The notes under the pieces were generated by a model, which saw only the letters and a list, made by a program, of their open reading frames with translations, ran no database searches and was not told the origin of the DNA. A stretch of 64,000 bases of DNA from contig JAUWWQ010000003.1 in the NCBI GenBank assembly GCA_030616775.1, forward strand, positions 74,794-138,793, in the 5' to 3' direction. Shown here piece after piece: positions 36,401-45,086 of the stretch (positions within the stretch are counted from its first letter, which is position 1; each line of letters begins with the position of its first letter). The stretch is from Planctomycetota bacterium (GTDB lineage: Bacteria; Planctomycetota; Phycisphaerae; UBA1845). The translations under genes were made by a program, and so were the position numbers.

Positions 36401-36799
36401 GAACGGGCCTTCCACGGGCATTATGTCGTGCTGATCAACGCGGATACCGGCTCGAACGGTGAGTACTTCGCCGAGGCCATCAAGCGTAACAAGATGGCCA
36501 AGATCATCGGTATGCGAACCTGGGGCGGGGCCGTCGGCATCGAGCCCCACCAGAGAATGCTCGACGGTGGCGGGGTTACGCCGCCGCAGTTCGCCCCGTT
36601 CGGTATGGATCGGACGTGGCTGATCGAGGGCCACGGCGTCGACCCCGACATCGAGGTGCAGAACATGCCCGGCGATGTGCTCCGGGGTAAGGACGCCCAA
36701 CTGGAAGCCGGTATCGAGTATATCCTGAAACGGCTCGAAGAGGATCCGATGGAGATTCCGTCGCCACCGGCCTATCCGGACAAGAGCAAGCAGCAATAG
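33458..36799 (+). CDS. Tricorn-like protease with beta-propeller, PDZ and S41 domains
   Basis: The N-terminus is a signal sequence, so unlike archaeal tricorn this protein is exported. Repeated PD40-type blades follow (FSPDGRHIAFTG, WSPDGRWVAFTSD, WSPDSKYLLFSD). An acidic stretch rich in Glu at about residues 544-592 separates the propellers from the C-terminal part. A PDZ segment lies near 810-848 (IKVGHFLIAIDGEEV). The peptidase S41 core contains ERYNGGGFTGD and TGSNGEYF with Ser999 as the probable nucleophile, then GMRTWGGAVGI. It should cut peptides outside the cytoplasm, feeding the nearby transporters and PepT. An AAGGGG ribosome binding site supports ATG 33458. Confidence 0.88.
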   Translation: MLQSVMREGVILAAVFACGCAVRAQSHLMRYADVHKDKIVFTYEGDLWLVSSQGGDARRVTSDPGSEVWAKFSPDGRHIAFTGQYDGGTDVYVMDARGGVPQRLTHHPSGNRVLGWFPDGKHVLFRSRREYPTRADMIYKISVDGGMPTKLPVDRAGLTALSPDAKQIAYNRISREARTWKRHQGGTAQDIWLGSLEKGDFHKITDWPGTDNFPMWQGNSIYFASDRKFGTLNIYKYDLATGKITPMTSYKDYDVKYPSIGPDQIVYQYGESLHSLDMKSGKSRLVSVNVPSDLVRMRPESVKVAPRTGSFGLSPSGKRMLLEARGEILNLPVEDGEPINLTKTPETREKNAAWSPDGRWVAFTSDRTGEEEVYLVDQKGEKPWRQLTKGGLGFRMQPVWSPDSKYLLFSDKFLRLNLVVAETGAIAVIDQGEYDDGWERWGIQDYVWSPDSEWIAYTKLEQSIYEAIFLYSMADKTAHRVTDETYPDWSPSFDPKGRYLYFLSNRDFKPVMGFVDQNHVFLDMCRPYVVVLKDGEPTPFAPKDSEEEVKEPEEEETPGDKEEEETPDKEEKEAEPDEEGDGEADKPVEIDTGGIERRIVAAEGVPAGNYFRLEATDKGFLYLKKDEHEFTKYQSVTDETGGKLDLYHYDLEEKEAEKILGGISNYHLSGDGKKLVYRAGDRYGVVDTGKEAKVGDGEVKLDRVRIKVNRNQEFLQIFNEAWRVQRDWFYDPALHGVDWKATGEKYRRFVPYCGNRSDLNYLIGEMIAELNIGHTYVRGGDIQRSAKRVPTGMLGADFDTVPGADYYRIAHIIPGTPWDRSERSPLTEPGCPIKVGHFLIAIDGEEVTTADSVFAFLQDKADAVVTLTYNDKPTAENAKTCRVKTIRSERAIRYREWVDNNRAFVTEATDGRAGYLHIPNMSSYGLIEFAKAFYPQYYKEALVIDERYNGGGFTGDMIIDRLERKIWALVQPREGKSLRHPERAFHGHYVVLINADTGSNGEYFAEAIKRNKMAKIIGMRTWGGAVGIEPHQRMLDGGGVTPPQFAPFGMDRTWLIEGHGVDPDIEVQNMPGDVLRGKDAQLEAGIEYILKRLEEDPMEIPSPPAYPDKSKQQ

Positions 36800-36862
36800 C
36801 CTGCACTACTGATAGACCTGCTGGGAATCAGTTCGGGATCCATGTAGCGCCGGGCCTTGTAC

Positions 36863-37008
36863 GTGTTTAGCGTGGGCACCTGGACCCCCCTCCCTGGCAG
36901 GGAGGGGCTGGGGAAGGGTCGGCCTTGTGGAGGTCCGGTGTTGGCGACCAACCTGAGACCCCCCTGTAGTCCCCCCTTGCAGGGGGGACGGTTAAGATCG
37001 CTAAACAC
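36863..37008. repeat. Fold-back element with internal hairpins
   Basis: Perfect ten-base outer arms GTGTTTAGCG (36863-36872) and CGCTAAACAC (36999-37008) enclose two strong hairpins: CCCCTCCCTGGCAGGGAGGG at 36887 and GTCCCCCC-TTGCA-GGGGGGAC at 36969-36989. A third hairpin (CCGGGG/CCCCGG) follows at 37012-37028. The element fills the gap between convergent genes, so it may serve as a terminator for both. Confidence 0.6.
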
Positions 37009-37079
37009 ATACCGGGGCTTGTCCCCGGCGCTGCTTACTGAACCTCGACGGCTGAAGGCTGAGGGCTGACGGCTTCGAT

Positions 37080-38597
37080 CTATGCATTCATGTCCGCCCA
37101 GCGCTTGGCCAGTCTTCCGTAAATGGCCAGGGCAATGGCGGCCAGGACACCGATCGCGGCGAAAGGAATCCAAACCTTGTACTGAGGATCGTAGGTATCC
37201 CAAAGAATCTTCGTGGCGCTGGGCCCGTCAACACCGAGTACCTCTTGCAGCTTGGCGAAGGCCTCGGTGCGGGGTACACCGGCTGCCTCTTCCAGTGTGT
37301 GCACCGATCCGTCCCAGGCCTTACCTTCCCCGAAGGGTGTTTCCTCCATCATGTACTTCAAGGCCAGCGTCGCTTTTTCGCCGACACGATTGTAGATCTT
37401 ACCGGCGATATAGTTGCCGAAACCGCCGCCGATCCCGATGGGAATGTTAACGTATCCCAGGTATAGGCCCTTCTTCCCCGGCGGTGCGATTAGTGCCAGG
37501 TACTCGTTCTTCTTCGGCCCGGTAAGCATCTCCCCGAGCGAGAAGCAGAAGATACCCAACAGAAGCATCCACCCGTTGCCCGTCAACCCGGCCACCAGAA
37601 CGCCCGCCGTGGCCCCCAACATTCCAAAAAACATCACTTCCAACGTGCGCATTTTGCGAACCGCCCAGGATACGGGAATAATGAAAAGAACGATGAGCAG
37701 GGCGTTCAGGGAGATCAGTATTTGTTGCGGAACGCGCAGACGCCCATCCGGTCCTACCTCCTCCCAGGAATCAAACGGCATGTGAGCCGCGATCATGGAA
37801 CTATCCACCCAGTCTTGGATGAAGTTCGGTTGTAAATCCCAGAGCTGATACATCATCGCCCAAAAACACGACATGATTAGCAGCCAGGCGACCAAGCGAG
37901 GTTCAAAGATGTTTCTCAGCGTCCTGATGAAGACCTGGAAGGGGTTCTCGGTCTTTGATGCCCCTGAAGCTACGTCCGGCAGTGCGATCAACATGAACAG
38001 GTTCAGGCATGTAAATCCGGCACAGGCGAGGAAGAGATTTCGCCAGTCCGCCGTACTATGATTAACCAGAATCAACGCCGAGACAATGTGGCCTATATAG
38101 GATCCGACATTGACGACCCAATAGAAAACACCCCATCCCAGCGAAGACTGTTTTTTTGTCAATTGATGGCCCAATGTCGCCTGCAGACCGGGTTTGAAGA
38201 AGGCGGTCCCAAAGGCGAGCACCAGAACACCGCCAAAGAAGCCATAGTAACTGTGAAAGAACGCCATCATCAGATAGCCGGTGACGTTCACGATTACGGA
38301 GAACAGGATGGTCTTCCTGTACCCATAGCGGTCAGCCAATCCACCTGTGACCATCGGGAAAAGTGACTGAAAGATGAACCACCACAGAAAAATCCACCCC
38401 TTGTGCTCTGCGGTGAGATGCAACCCGCCGGGCTCATCCGCCTGCATGATGTAGATGGGAGCCACCGGGCGCAGTGTGTAATACGCCAGCCGCTCCCACA
38501 TCTCGACAACGTTGCACATCCAGTAAGTAGAGTTGAATCCCTTCTTCGAATCGGGATTGGCGGTAGTGGACGAGTCTGCTGAGGGATCACCAGTCAT
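37080..38597 (-). CDS. POT-family (MFS) peptide transporter
   Basis: The start of the membrane domain, WMCNVVEMWERLAYYTLRPV, matches the E-x-x-E-R-type motif in helix 1 of proton-coupled peptide transporters (here EMWERLAYY). Later segments GGLADRYGYRKTILFS and FFKPGLQATLGHQL also fit the family. About twelve to fourteen spans are present. An AGGAG ribosome binding site precedes ATG 38597. It converges with the tricorn-like gene and is the second such carrier in the region. Di- and tripeptide uptake is inferred. Confidence 0.8.
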   Translation of the reverse strand: MTGDPSADSSTTANPDSKKGFNSTYWMCNVVEMWERLAYYTLRPVAPIYIMQADEPGGLHLTAEHKGWIFLWWFIFQSLFPMVTGGLADRYGYRKTILFSVIVNVTGYLMMAFFHSYYGFFGGVLVLAFGTAFFKPGLQATLGHQLTKKQSSLGWGVFYWVVNVGSYIGHIVSALILVNHSTADWRNLFLACAGFTCLNLFMLIALPDVASGASKTENPFQVFIRTLRNIFEPRLVAWLLIMSCFWAMMYQLWDLQPNFIQDWVDSSMIAAHMPFDSWEEVGPDGRLRVPQQILISLNALLIVLFIIPVSWAVRKMRTLEVMFFGMLGATAGVLVAGLTGNGWMLLLGIFCFSLGEMLTGPKKNEYLALIAPPGKKGLYLGYVNIPIGIGGGFGNYIAGKIYNRVGEKATLALKYMMEETPFGEGKAWDGSVHTLEEAAGVPRTEAFAKLQEVLGVDGPSATKILWDTYDPQYKVWIPFAAIGVLAAIALAIYGRLAKRWADMNA

Positions 38598-38797
38598 GGC
38601 AACTCCTGGGAATCAAAGGCAAGCCACTGTCTGTCAGCGGTGAGACTCCAGCTCTGCCGCAGCTCACCTTGTTCCTACACAGCATCCGCGAGGCGCGAAC
38701 AGCAAGAGGTACAGTATGGAGAGCGACGTCTGCAGTAGGCGCGCAAACCGGCCGATTGTACCGATCTCCGTCCAACACCCCAGAGACGACGACCAAA

Positions 38798-40759
38798 TCA
38801 CGGAGTCTCATCTGTCTGGGATGTCTCGCCGAAGACGAGCATCAGGCTCTGATTGGCACGCAGTTTATTGACAGCCCGGCGAAGTCCGTCGAAATCGCCC
38901 GGCCCAAGCGTCTCGGTCGTGACAGCGACATTGCGGCGCAGCCGGACGGTCTTTTCTGTCACCTTTACCGTCTGCGCTACACTTCCCCAACTCCCCTCTG
39001 CCGGTGTCAGTGAAGCAGGGACTACCCAAACCTTCCACCCGTCGGGCAATTCAACCGTCACGTCGACGACCTCGCGGAACCGACCCGCCAGACGCACATC
39101 CGTTTGCCGGCGTGATTGAGCCAGCGGCATGGGCACATCAGCCAGAAAGATCGGGCCATCGCCGAAACGCAGTAGGTGCCGAGTCCCATACCGCTTCAGT
39201 CCGTCCTTGCTGGCGATGTTGACCGTCGCCCGGAGCACGCGGTTGGAGAGGGTAGTGATCGAATGGCCAGTGACCTCAAAGCCGGTCACAAGACGACCCG
39301 CCAACCCACTGACCAGTTTCTTCTGTGCCTTCCCGGTCTCGAGCCGCAGCGGGTCGAAGAACAACCCGGTGAGGCGAAGACGTAGTTCACCTGATGCCTG
39401 GCCCTTTGCGTCAACGGTGATCTTACCGGTAATCTGCAATTCGCTCGGCTCGGCCTCCCCGCGCCCTTGTACATACGTCTTGCGCAGCGCTCCGGAGGCA
39501 TCCACGCCCAACAACCAGTGTCGTCCCCAATGCCCCGGGTTCTCAAACACACCATGTTGGGGATGGATGTACATAGGACCCTCCGGCAGGTCCACCACGA
39601 CACCCATTCCCGCCAGCGCCGAACTGGTCGGCACTTGTTCATCCCAAACCGTCGCGTCGACTGCCACATCGGCAACGGCCTCCATCCCAAGTGATCGTAG
39701 AGCGGCTAGATACAGTGCAGCCGACTCGAGCGGATTGCCGTAATTCGCTCGAAACACCTCGGCTGCGCTTCTACAGGTCAGCGACCGCAGCGACTTGGGC
39801 GAGTCCACGACGTTGAAGGAATCGTGCAGCTTCTTGGCGATCTTCCGCACCCGCTGAGTCGCATCGACTTCGTCTTCCACAGCGGATTTGCAAAATGTCT
39901 TGATGGTGTCATCCGGCTGCCCCGCCTGCTCGACGCGATCCGACATGGTGGAAACCCATGCAGTAGCGCTCGGCGCAGTAGTGAACCTCAACCGACCGCA
40001 TCGCTGCTGCCAGGGCAGAGATTGCGGTTCGGCGCGCCCACCGGCCAGATCCTTGAAAGTCCAGCGGTAGGTGACCACACCGTTTGCGGCCGATTTGCCG
40101 AAATCGCTGCGCGCCGTGTCGGTCCGGTCAACCTGATGGTGCAGCGCCGTGCCCTCCGGCAGGGTCACGGTAACGACCCGCTCCACGGTGGGATAGTCCT
40201 CGTTGAGGCGCAGATCGGCCTCGACCCACGGCAAGACTCCGGCCGGGGTCACCACTTCATAGTCAAGCTCGATGACGGCGTTGGTTTCGATGCCACTGAA
40301 CGAGACGATCTGCTGCTGCCAGTTGGCGTACTCCGGCCAGCCGGCCACGTCGTTGGGAGCAGCGATGTTGAACGAATAGTCCGGTACCCGCAGTATTTCT
40401 CCGTTGGGCAGATGGGTCCGGGCCGTGTGGACGACCAGCTTGTCTTGTCCGTGAACGAAATCAATTCGCGGATCGCCGACCCGGCGGATGGGGCGTCTGC
40501 TAAGCAGCTTCAGCCACCGATGATCCCGGCGGTGGACCGTTCCGTCCCTCTGCAATGTCCAGTGCTGCGCCCAACGAAGGATGACGGCATCATCGTCGGG
40601 GAATTGGGCAGCTCCGATGGAAAGGTCAGGCGTGGCTTTCTGGCCCATCGACGCTCCCGCCGCCGGGGAGTTACAGGCCAGCGCCGTGCTGAACATCAAC
40701 GTCGCGGCAGTCAAGATGAGACGCGACGTACAACTGTCTTTCGGGTCGAGGTTGTTCAT
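38798..40759 (-). CDS. DUF3857/transglutaminase-like protein, catalytic residues not conserved
   Basis: A signal sequence (LTAATLMFSTALACNSPAAG) is followed by a DUF3857 domain (residues about 50-250) and a transglutaminase-like region. Where active members have a Gly-x-Cys, this protein has NYGNPLESAALYLAALRSLG, and the His and Asp positions are also changed. It therefore looks like a non-catalytic member. Its ATG overlaps the stop of the upstream gene (ATGA at 40756-40759), which indicates translational coupling with the active-looking homologue at 40756-42858. The pair may form an exported complex; the substrate is unknown. Confidence 0.72.
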   Translation of the reverse strand: MNNLDPKDSCTSRLILTAATLMFSTALACNSPAAGASMGQKATPDLSIGAAQFPDDDAVILRWAQHWTLQRDGTVHRRDHRWLKLLSRRPIRRVGDPRIDFVHGQDKLVVHTARTHLPNGEILRVPDYSFNIAAPNDVAGWPEYANWQQQIVSFSGIETNAVIELDYEVVTPAGVLPWVEADLRLNEDYPTVERVVTVTLPEGTALHHQVDRTDTARSDFGKSAANGVVTYRWTFKDLAGGRAEPQSLPWQQRCGRLRFTTAPSATAWVSTMSDRVEQAGQPDDTIKTFCKSAVEDEVDATQRVRKIAKKLHDSFNVVDSPKSLRSLTCRSAAEVFRANYGNPLESAALYLAALRSLGMEAVADVAVDATVWDEQVPTSSALAGMGVVVDLPEGPMYIHPQHGVFENPGHWGRHWLLGVDASGALRKTYVQGRGEAEPSELQITGKITVDAKGQASGELRLRLTGLFFDPLRLETGKAQKKLVSGLAGRLVTGFEVTGHSITTLSNRVLRATVNIASKDGLKRYGTRHLLRFGDGPIFLADVPMPLAQSRRQTDVRLAGRFREVVDVTVELPDGWKVWVVPASLTPAEGSWGSVAQTVKVTEKTVRLRRNVAVTTETLGPGDFDGLRRAVNKLRANQSLMLVFGETSQTDETP

Positions 40760-42858
40760 CGTGTCCCTCCTTGTCCGCTTGTGCGGGATACATTCGCGCG
40801 TTTCGCCAGCTCGCTATCACTATCGCCGACGGTGCAGACAATCCACTCCTCGCTCAGCTCGTTCATTGTGTCGATCGCCTTCTTGTAGTCCGGGTAGTCC
40901 TCCGCGGGGACAACACCGTTTTTTAGCCTGAACTCGAAGCGGTAGGTCAACTCACCATCGCCTGGGGTGACTTCAAAGGACAGCCCCGCCGACGCGGAAT
41001 CCAGGGTCTTGGGTTCCGGTACGTGGTCAACCTTCCAGCCCGCCGGGAGCTTGAGTGTCTCTTCATAGCGAATCAGCCGCGTCGCCCAGAACCGCAGTCC
41101 GTACTTGCGTTCCTTGAGGTCCCCGGGGTCCAGGAAGCTGGCCCGGAAGAACCTGTTCAGCGGATGGGACAACAGCGGTAAACGGAACATGTGTACGCCG
41201 TTTCCGCCGGATGCATAACCCTCCGCCGACACCTTCATGTCGACATATCCGTCGCGCGTGTAGTCATACGGGTCGATGTACTCCAAGTCCCCGAGGTGAG
41301 CGTTCGGAGCGATGTTCAGGGCACGTTCGAAGGCCGCCCGCTTCTCGGGGTCCGGGATGCCGTTCACCGCACGTCGCAGACGGTTATCCGCGCCGCCGTG
41401 AAGGTCCATCGTGATTCGTGTCGACAGCGTACCGTCGTCGCGAATCTCACCCACGCTGCGAACGGCTCGCATGTTGTATTCGGGCTCATAGTGTGGGGAG
41501 AGTGTCAGATCCTGTCCCTCGGGTGTGCCGTAGACCAGGCCCTGCAGGTCCTCAAAGCTCGACCAGGTTGCACGGAACAGCGGAACCCACGTCGGATCGA
41601 GGATGCGGAAGCTGCCGTCCTTGTTGCGCATTACCGTGATCGTGTGATTGAACTGATCGGCGGGGATTTGCTCGACGCGCGAGCCCGCCATGGTCAGTGC
41701 CGGGTAGACCTCATGTCCGAGCACTCGAAGCATGGTGACCAACATCCCCGCCTTGTCCTTGCACACCCCGCCGCGATCGCGGAACGTGTTCCTGCTGTCA
41801 TGCAGAGTGTACCCTTCGCGCGCTCCGCTCTGCTTGGTGCCGTAGTAGCGGACGTTGTCCGCCACCCAGTGCGTGCAGGCAACGATCTTCTCCTCCTCGG
41901 TCTTCAGACCTGCTGTGATCTCGTACACCTTTGCCCGGATGGCGTCGTCGGCGTCGAATTGGGGCTCGTTGACCTCGTAGAACCACCGCGATTTCGCTTC
42001 CCAGTCCTCCAGCGTAGCCATCACCAGCTTGGGTACGCAGTCGTCAAGGGCGATCATCCGCGGCTCGCGCTTGACGGCAGGAATACCCTCCGCCTCCCAG
42101 GTGTACACGTGGTAGTCGTCGTCGAACCACAGGGATGACTTCAGCGTACCGTTATACACCTCGTATTGAACAGGCTTGTCCTTGGGCATGTGAACGGAGT
42201 AGCGCTTCTTGAGGATCGGATGTCTGGTCTGGAAAAGCGTGACCTCATGCCAATGGCCCGGGATCGGTGGGATCAGTGTCTCTCCGCCTGCACCACCGCC
42301 GGAGCCCGCCCCACTGCCAGCCAGATACGCGATGTTGAAGCCGATCTTGCTGACCCGGATCTCCAGCGTATCGCCGATCTCCAGATGTGGGATCGGCAAC
42401 AGGTACTGCTTGTTACCCCAGAATATCATCCCCTGCTGGGCGAACGACGTCGGCTGGATGATCAGCGACGTAAGATCCACCTCTTCAACGGTTTCGTCTT
42501 TGCGGTGGATGCGAACCGCTTTCACCGTGACTCGGTAGGTGTCGGGGTCAAACTCCCACCGTAGGACCGATTGCGACCGCGCTCCGGCGTCGGTCAGAAT
42601 CTTGATCAACCGGCAACTTTCGGTTGTGGCCAGCCCGCTATCCTGGACGTAGACATCCGCCTCGTCCAGTACGTAGACCAACGCGGCATCATCAAAATCC
42701 TTCGCCTCGCCCGCGGCCGCGATCAGCTCCTTGATCTCCTCCTCGGTCGCAGGCCGGGGAGGACCGCCAAGCGCCGGCATCGTCCACACAACCGCCAGGC
42801 CAAGCAGGGGAATGACCCTGGTCAACAGTCTGTCACCTTTCATGAGATACCCTTTCAT
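40756..42858 (-). CDS. DUF3857 and transglutaminase-like protein, triad intact
   Basis: After a signal sequence (LLTRVIPLLGLAVVWTMPAL) there is a DUF3857 domain and then a transglutaminase-like fold. The Cys is in RDRGGVCKDKAGML, the His in FNHTITV and the Asp in RILDPTW, so the triad is complete (about Cys366, His405, Asp421 from ATG 42858). A Gly/Ser-rich linker lies inside the DUF3857 region. GGAAGG before ATG 42858 supports that start; ATG 42843 is an alternative. Proteins of this type may cut or cross-link peptides at the surface. It is directly coupled to the next gene and followed upstream by oligoendopeptidase F. Confidence 0.75.
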   Translation of the reverse strand: MKGYLMKGDRLLTRVIPLLGLAVVWTMPALGGPPRPATEEEIKELIAAAGEAKDFDDAALVYVLDEADVYVQDSGLATTESCRLIKILTDAGARSQSVLRWEFDPDTYRVTVKAVRIHRKDETVEEVDLTSLIIQPTSFAQQGMIFWGNKQYLLPIPHLEIGDTLEIRVSKIGFNIAYLAGSGAGSGGGAGGETLIPPIPGHWHEVTLFQTRHPILKKRYSVHMPKDKPVQYEVYNGTLKSSLWFDDDYHVYTWEAEGIPAVKREPRMIALDDCVPKLVMATLEDWEAKSRWFYEVNEPQFDADDAIRAKVYEITAGLKTEEEKIVACTHWVADNVRYYGTKQSGAREGYTLHDSRNTFRDRGGVCKDKAGMLVTMLRVLGHEVYPALTMAGSRVEQIPADQFNHTITVMRNKDGSFRILDPTWVPLFRATWSSFEDLQGLVYGTPEGQDLTLSPHYEPEYNMRAVRSVGEIRDDGTLSTRITMDLHGGADNRLRRAVNGIPDPEKRAAFERALNIAPNAHLGDLEYIDPYDYTRDGYVDMKVSAEGYASGGNGVHMFRLPLLSHPLNRFFRASFLDPGDLKERKYGLRFWATRLIRYEETLKLPAGWKVDHVPEPKTLDSASAGLSFEVTPGDGELTYRFEFRLKNGVVPAEDYPDYKKAIDTMNELSEEWIVCTVGDSDSELAKRANVSRTSGQGGTR

Positions 42859-43008
42859 CGCCTTCCAATATGCTTCTCTCTCGTCTCTCTTTTCTTTAAG
42901 CCCCAGATCATGCCCCAACTGCCCTTACGCTCACGCCAGTTATAAAGACTTCGCTGACCGACAGAGCAGGACTGCACAGGCTGGACTATCCGGGCCCCTA
43001 ACGTAGCT

Positions 43009-44916
43009 CTAGTCGGTCAATCCCAGCTTCGTTAACAGCTCCTCCGTCTGATCAAGCAGCTTCTCGAACAGCTTCATGGCGTCCTGAATCGGCTCGGGCG
43101 TGGTCATGTCCACGCGGGCCACCTTGAGCATGTCCACGGGGTACTTGCTACCGCCGCCCTTCAAGAACTCCATATACGCCTCGCGCGCACCGGGCTCACC
43201 TTGCATGATCCGGTTGGCGATATTCGAGGCCGCACAGTAGCTGGTGGCGTACTTGTACACGTAGAAGTTGTAGTAGAAGTGCGGAATACGGACCCAGTAG
43301 TTGTCGACCAGGTCATCGTGGGTATAGTCCGGGCCGTAGTACTTCTTCATGATCTTGCCGTACGCGGCACCCATTGAATCGGCGGTAAGAGGCTCACGTG
43401 CCTCGGCCATCTCGTGAATCCGCTGCTCGAACTCGCTGAACATCGTTTGCCTGAAGACCGTTCCCCGGATGCCCTCCAGGAACTCGCCCAGCAGGAACAG
43501 CTTCTTCTTCGGGTCGGTGGTCTGCTTCAGCACGTAATTCTGCATCAGGATCTCGTTGCAGGTCGATGCCACCTCTGCGCAGAAAGTGCTGTAGTCGCTA
43601 TACACGTACGGTTGAATACCGCGCGCGTAGAACGAATGCATGGAGTGCCCCATCTCATGAGCCAGCGTCGACATGTCGTCGTACGAGTCATGAAAATTCA
43701 TCAGGATGTACGGCTGAGTCAGGTAAGTGCCGCTCGAATAAGCCCCACTTCGTTTACCCTTATTGGGGTACACGTCCACCCACCGCGAGTCGAATCCCCT
43801 CTTCATCTGAGTGAGGTAGTCGTTCCCCAGCGGCTCGAGGGCGGTCACGATGGTCTTGACGGCGTCTTCGTATTTGTACTCGAGCTTCTGGTCGCCAATG
43901 AACGGCGCAAACAGGTCGTAGGCATGCACACCGTCATCCAGTTTCAAGACGCGCTTGCGGATCGTCTGATAGCGGTGCAGCAAGGGCAGGTTTTCGTTGA
44001 TCGTATTGACCAGGTTGTTGTAGACCTTGACGGGAATGTTGCTGCCGTGGAGCGAAGCAGCCAGGCAACCGTCATACCCTCGGGCCTTGACGGTGAGGAT
44101 GTGGCTTTGAACCGCGCCGTTGAGCAGGGCCGCTGCGGTATTGCGGTGCTTGGCGAACGTTCCCACGATGGCGTCGTAGACATCCTTGCGCACGCGCCGG
44201 TCGGGCGAACGCATGTACAGATAGAAGGCTTGCTCGTCGATCTCCCTGGTCTTCCCCTCCGCATCGACGATCTCGGGGAACACGGTGTCGGCGTTGGAGA
44301 AGAGGTTATACGCGTTACCAGGGGTGCTTCGGACCTCGCCCGCCAAGGCCAGCAGCTCCTCTTCCCGTGGCGACAGCACATATTGCTTCTGCCTGAACAG
44401 GTCGTCGAAGGCGTGCCGGTACAGCTCCAGCTCCGGTTTTTCCCGCATCCAGGAATCGATCTGCTCAAACGGCATCGCGGTGAGCTCGGGCTTTTCCCAG
44501 GACATCAGTTGTCCGTACTTGATGGCCAGCGATCGGGCACGCGACCTCATACCCTGATGCTTGCCTTCGCGGGTGTCCTCATCCGCCGTCAGCGACGCAT
44601 AGACATAGACCCTCGAGATCCGTGGCTCCGCCTCGTCTCGGGCTTTCAGGAACTTGTACAGTTGGTCGGGACCTTGGCTTAGAGTGCCCTTGAACTTCGC
44701 CAAGGCCTCCATCTCCTTCTCGACGGCGGCGAACTCCGTTTCCCACTCATCCACCGTGCGGAAGATGGTCTCCGTAGCCCAAAGATACTTCGTGTCGATC
44801 TCGCCGCGCTTGGGGACCTTCTCAGCCCCCCCGGCTACGGCGCGGGCTGCAATCACCGAAAACGCAGTGACGACGACGATACTCATCCATCCAGGTATTA
44901 CGGCATGCCGTTTCAT
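43009..44916 (-). CDS. pepF: Oligoendopeptidase F-like M3 metallopeptidase, probably exported
   Basis: The zinc motif is TLAHEMGHSMHSFYA near residue 420, followed by the third ligand in FCAEVASTCNEIL, as in M3B oligoendopeptidases. N-terminal helical segments such as LEEFLEG and YVYASLTADEDT also fit PepF. A signal sequence precedes them (MSIVVVTAFSVIAARAVAGG), so this copy is probably periplasmic, whereas most PepF proteins are cytoplasmic. ATG 44916 is preferred over the upstream TTG 44931. It would hydrolyse oligopeptides of moderate length, between the tricorn-like protease and the transporters. Confidence 0.88.
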   Translation of the reverse strand: MKRHAVIPGWMSIVVVTAFSVIAARAVAGGAEKVPKRGEIDTKYLWATETIFRTVDEWETEFAAVEKEMEALAKFKGTLSQGPDQLYKFLKARDEAEPRISRVYVYASLTADEDTREGKHQGMRSRARSLAIKYGQLMSWEKPELTAMPFEQIDSWMREKPELELYRHAFDDLFRQKQYVLSPREEELLALAGEVRSTPGNAYNLFSNADTVFPEIVDAEGKTREIDEQAFYLYMRSPDRRVRKDVYDAIVGTFAKHRNTAAALLNGAVQSHILTVKARGYDGCLAASLHGSNIPVKVYNNLVNTINENLPLLHRYQTIRKRVLKLDDGVHAYDLFAPFIGDQKLEYKYEDAVKTIVTALEPLGNDYLTQMKRGFDSRWVDVYPNKGKRSGAYSSGTYLTQPYILMNFHDSYDDMSTLAHEMGHSMHSFYARGIQPYVYSDYSTFCAEVASTCNEILMQNYVLKQTTDPKKKLFLLGEFLEGIRGTVFRQTMFSEFEQRIHEMAEAREPLTADSMGAAYGKIMKKYYGPDYTHDDLVDNYWVRIPHFYYNFYVYKYATSYCAASNIANRIMQGEPGAREAYMEFLKGGGSKYPVDMLKVARVDMTTPEPIQDAMKLFEKLLDQTEELLTKLGLTD

Positions 44917-45086
44917 GGGAGTTTCTCGCAACGGGATCCCTCATCGCTTGTCCGATGGCAGCCCCGCCTGCCGCCGTCGGACCTCACAGACCGCTGAGCC
45001 TATCGCCTAGGCCCATCCGCAGCAATACCACCGGGTCCAAAACCCTTGTTACTCCGTCGCAAACGCGATTTCTCACCGCAGGCGGG

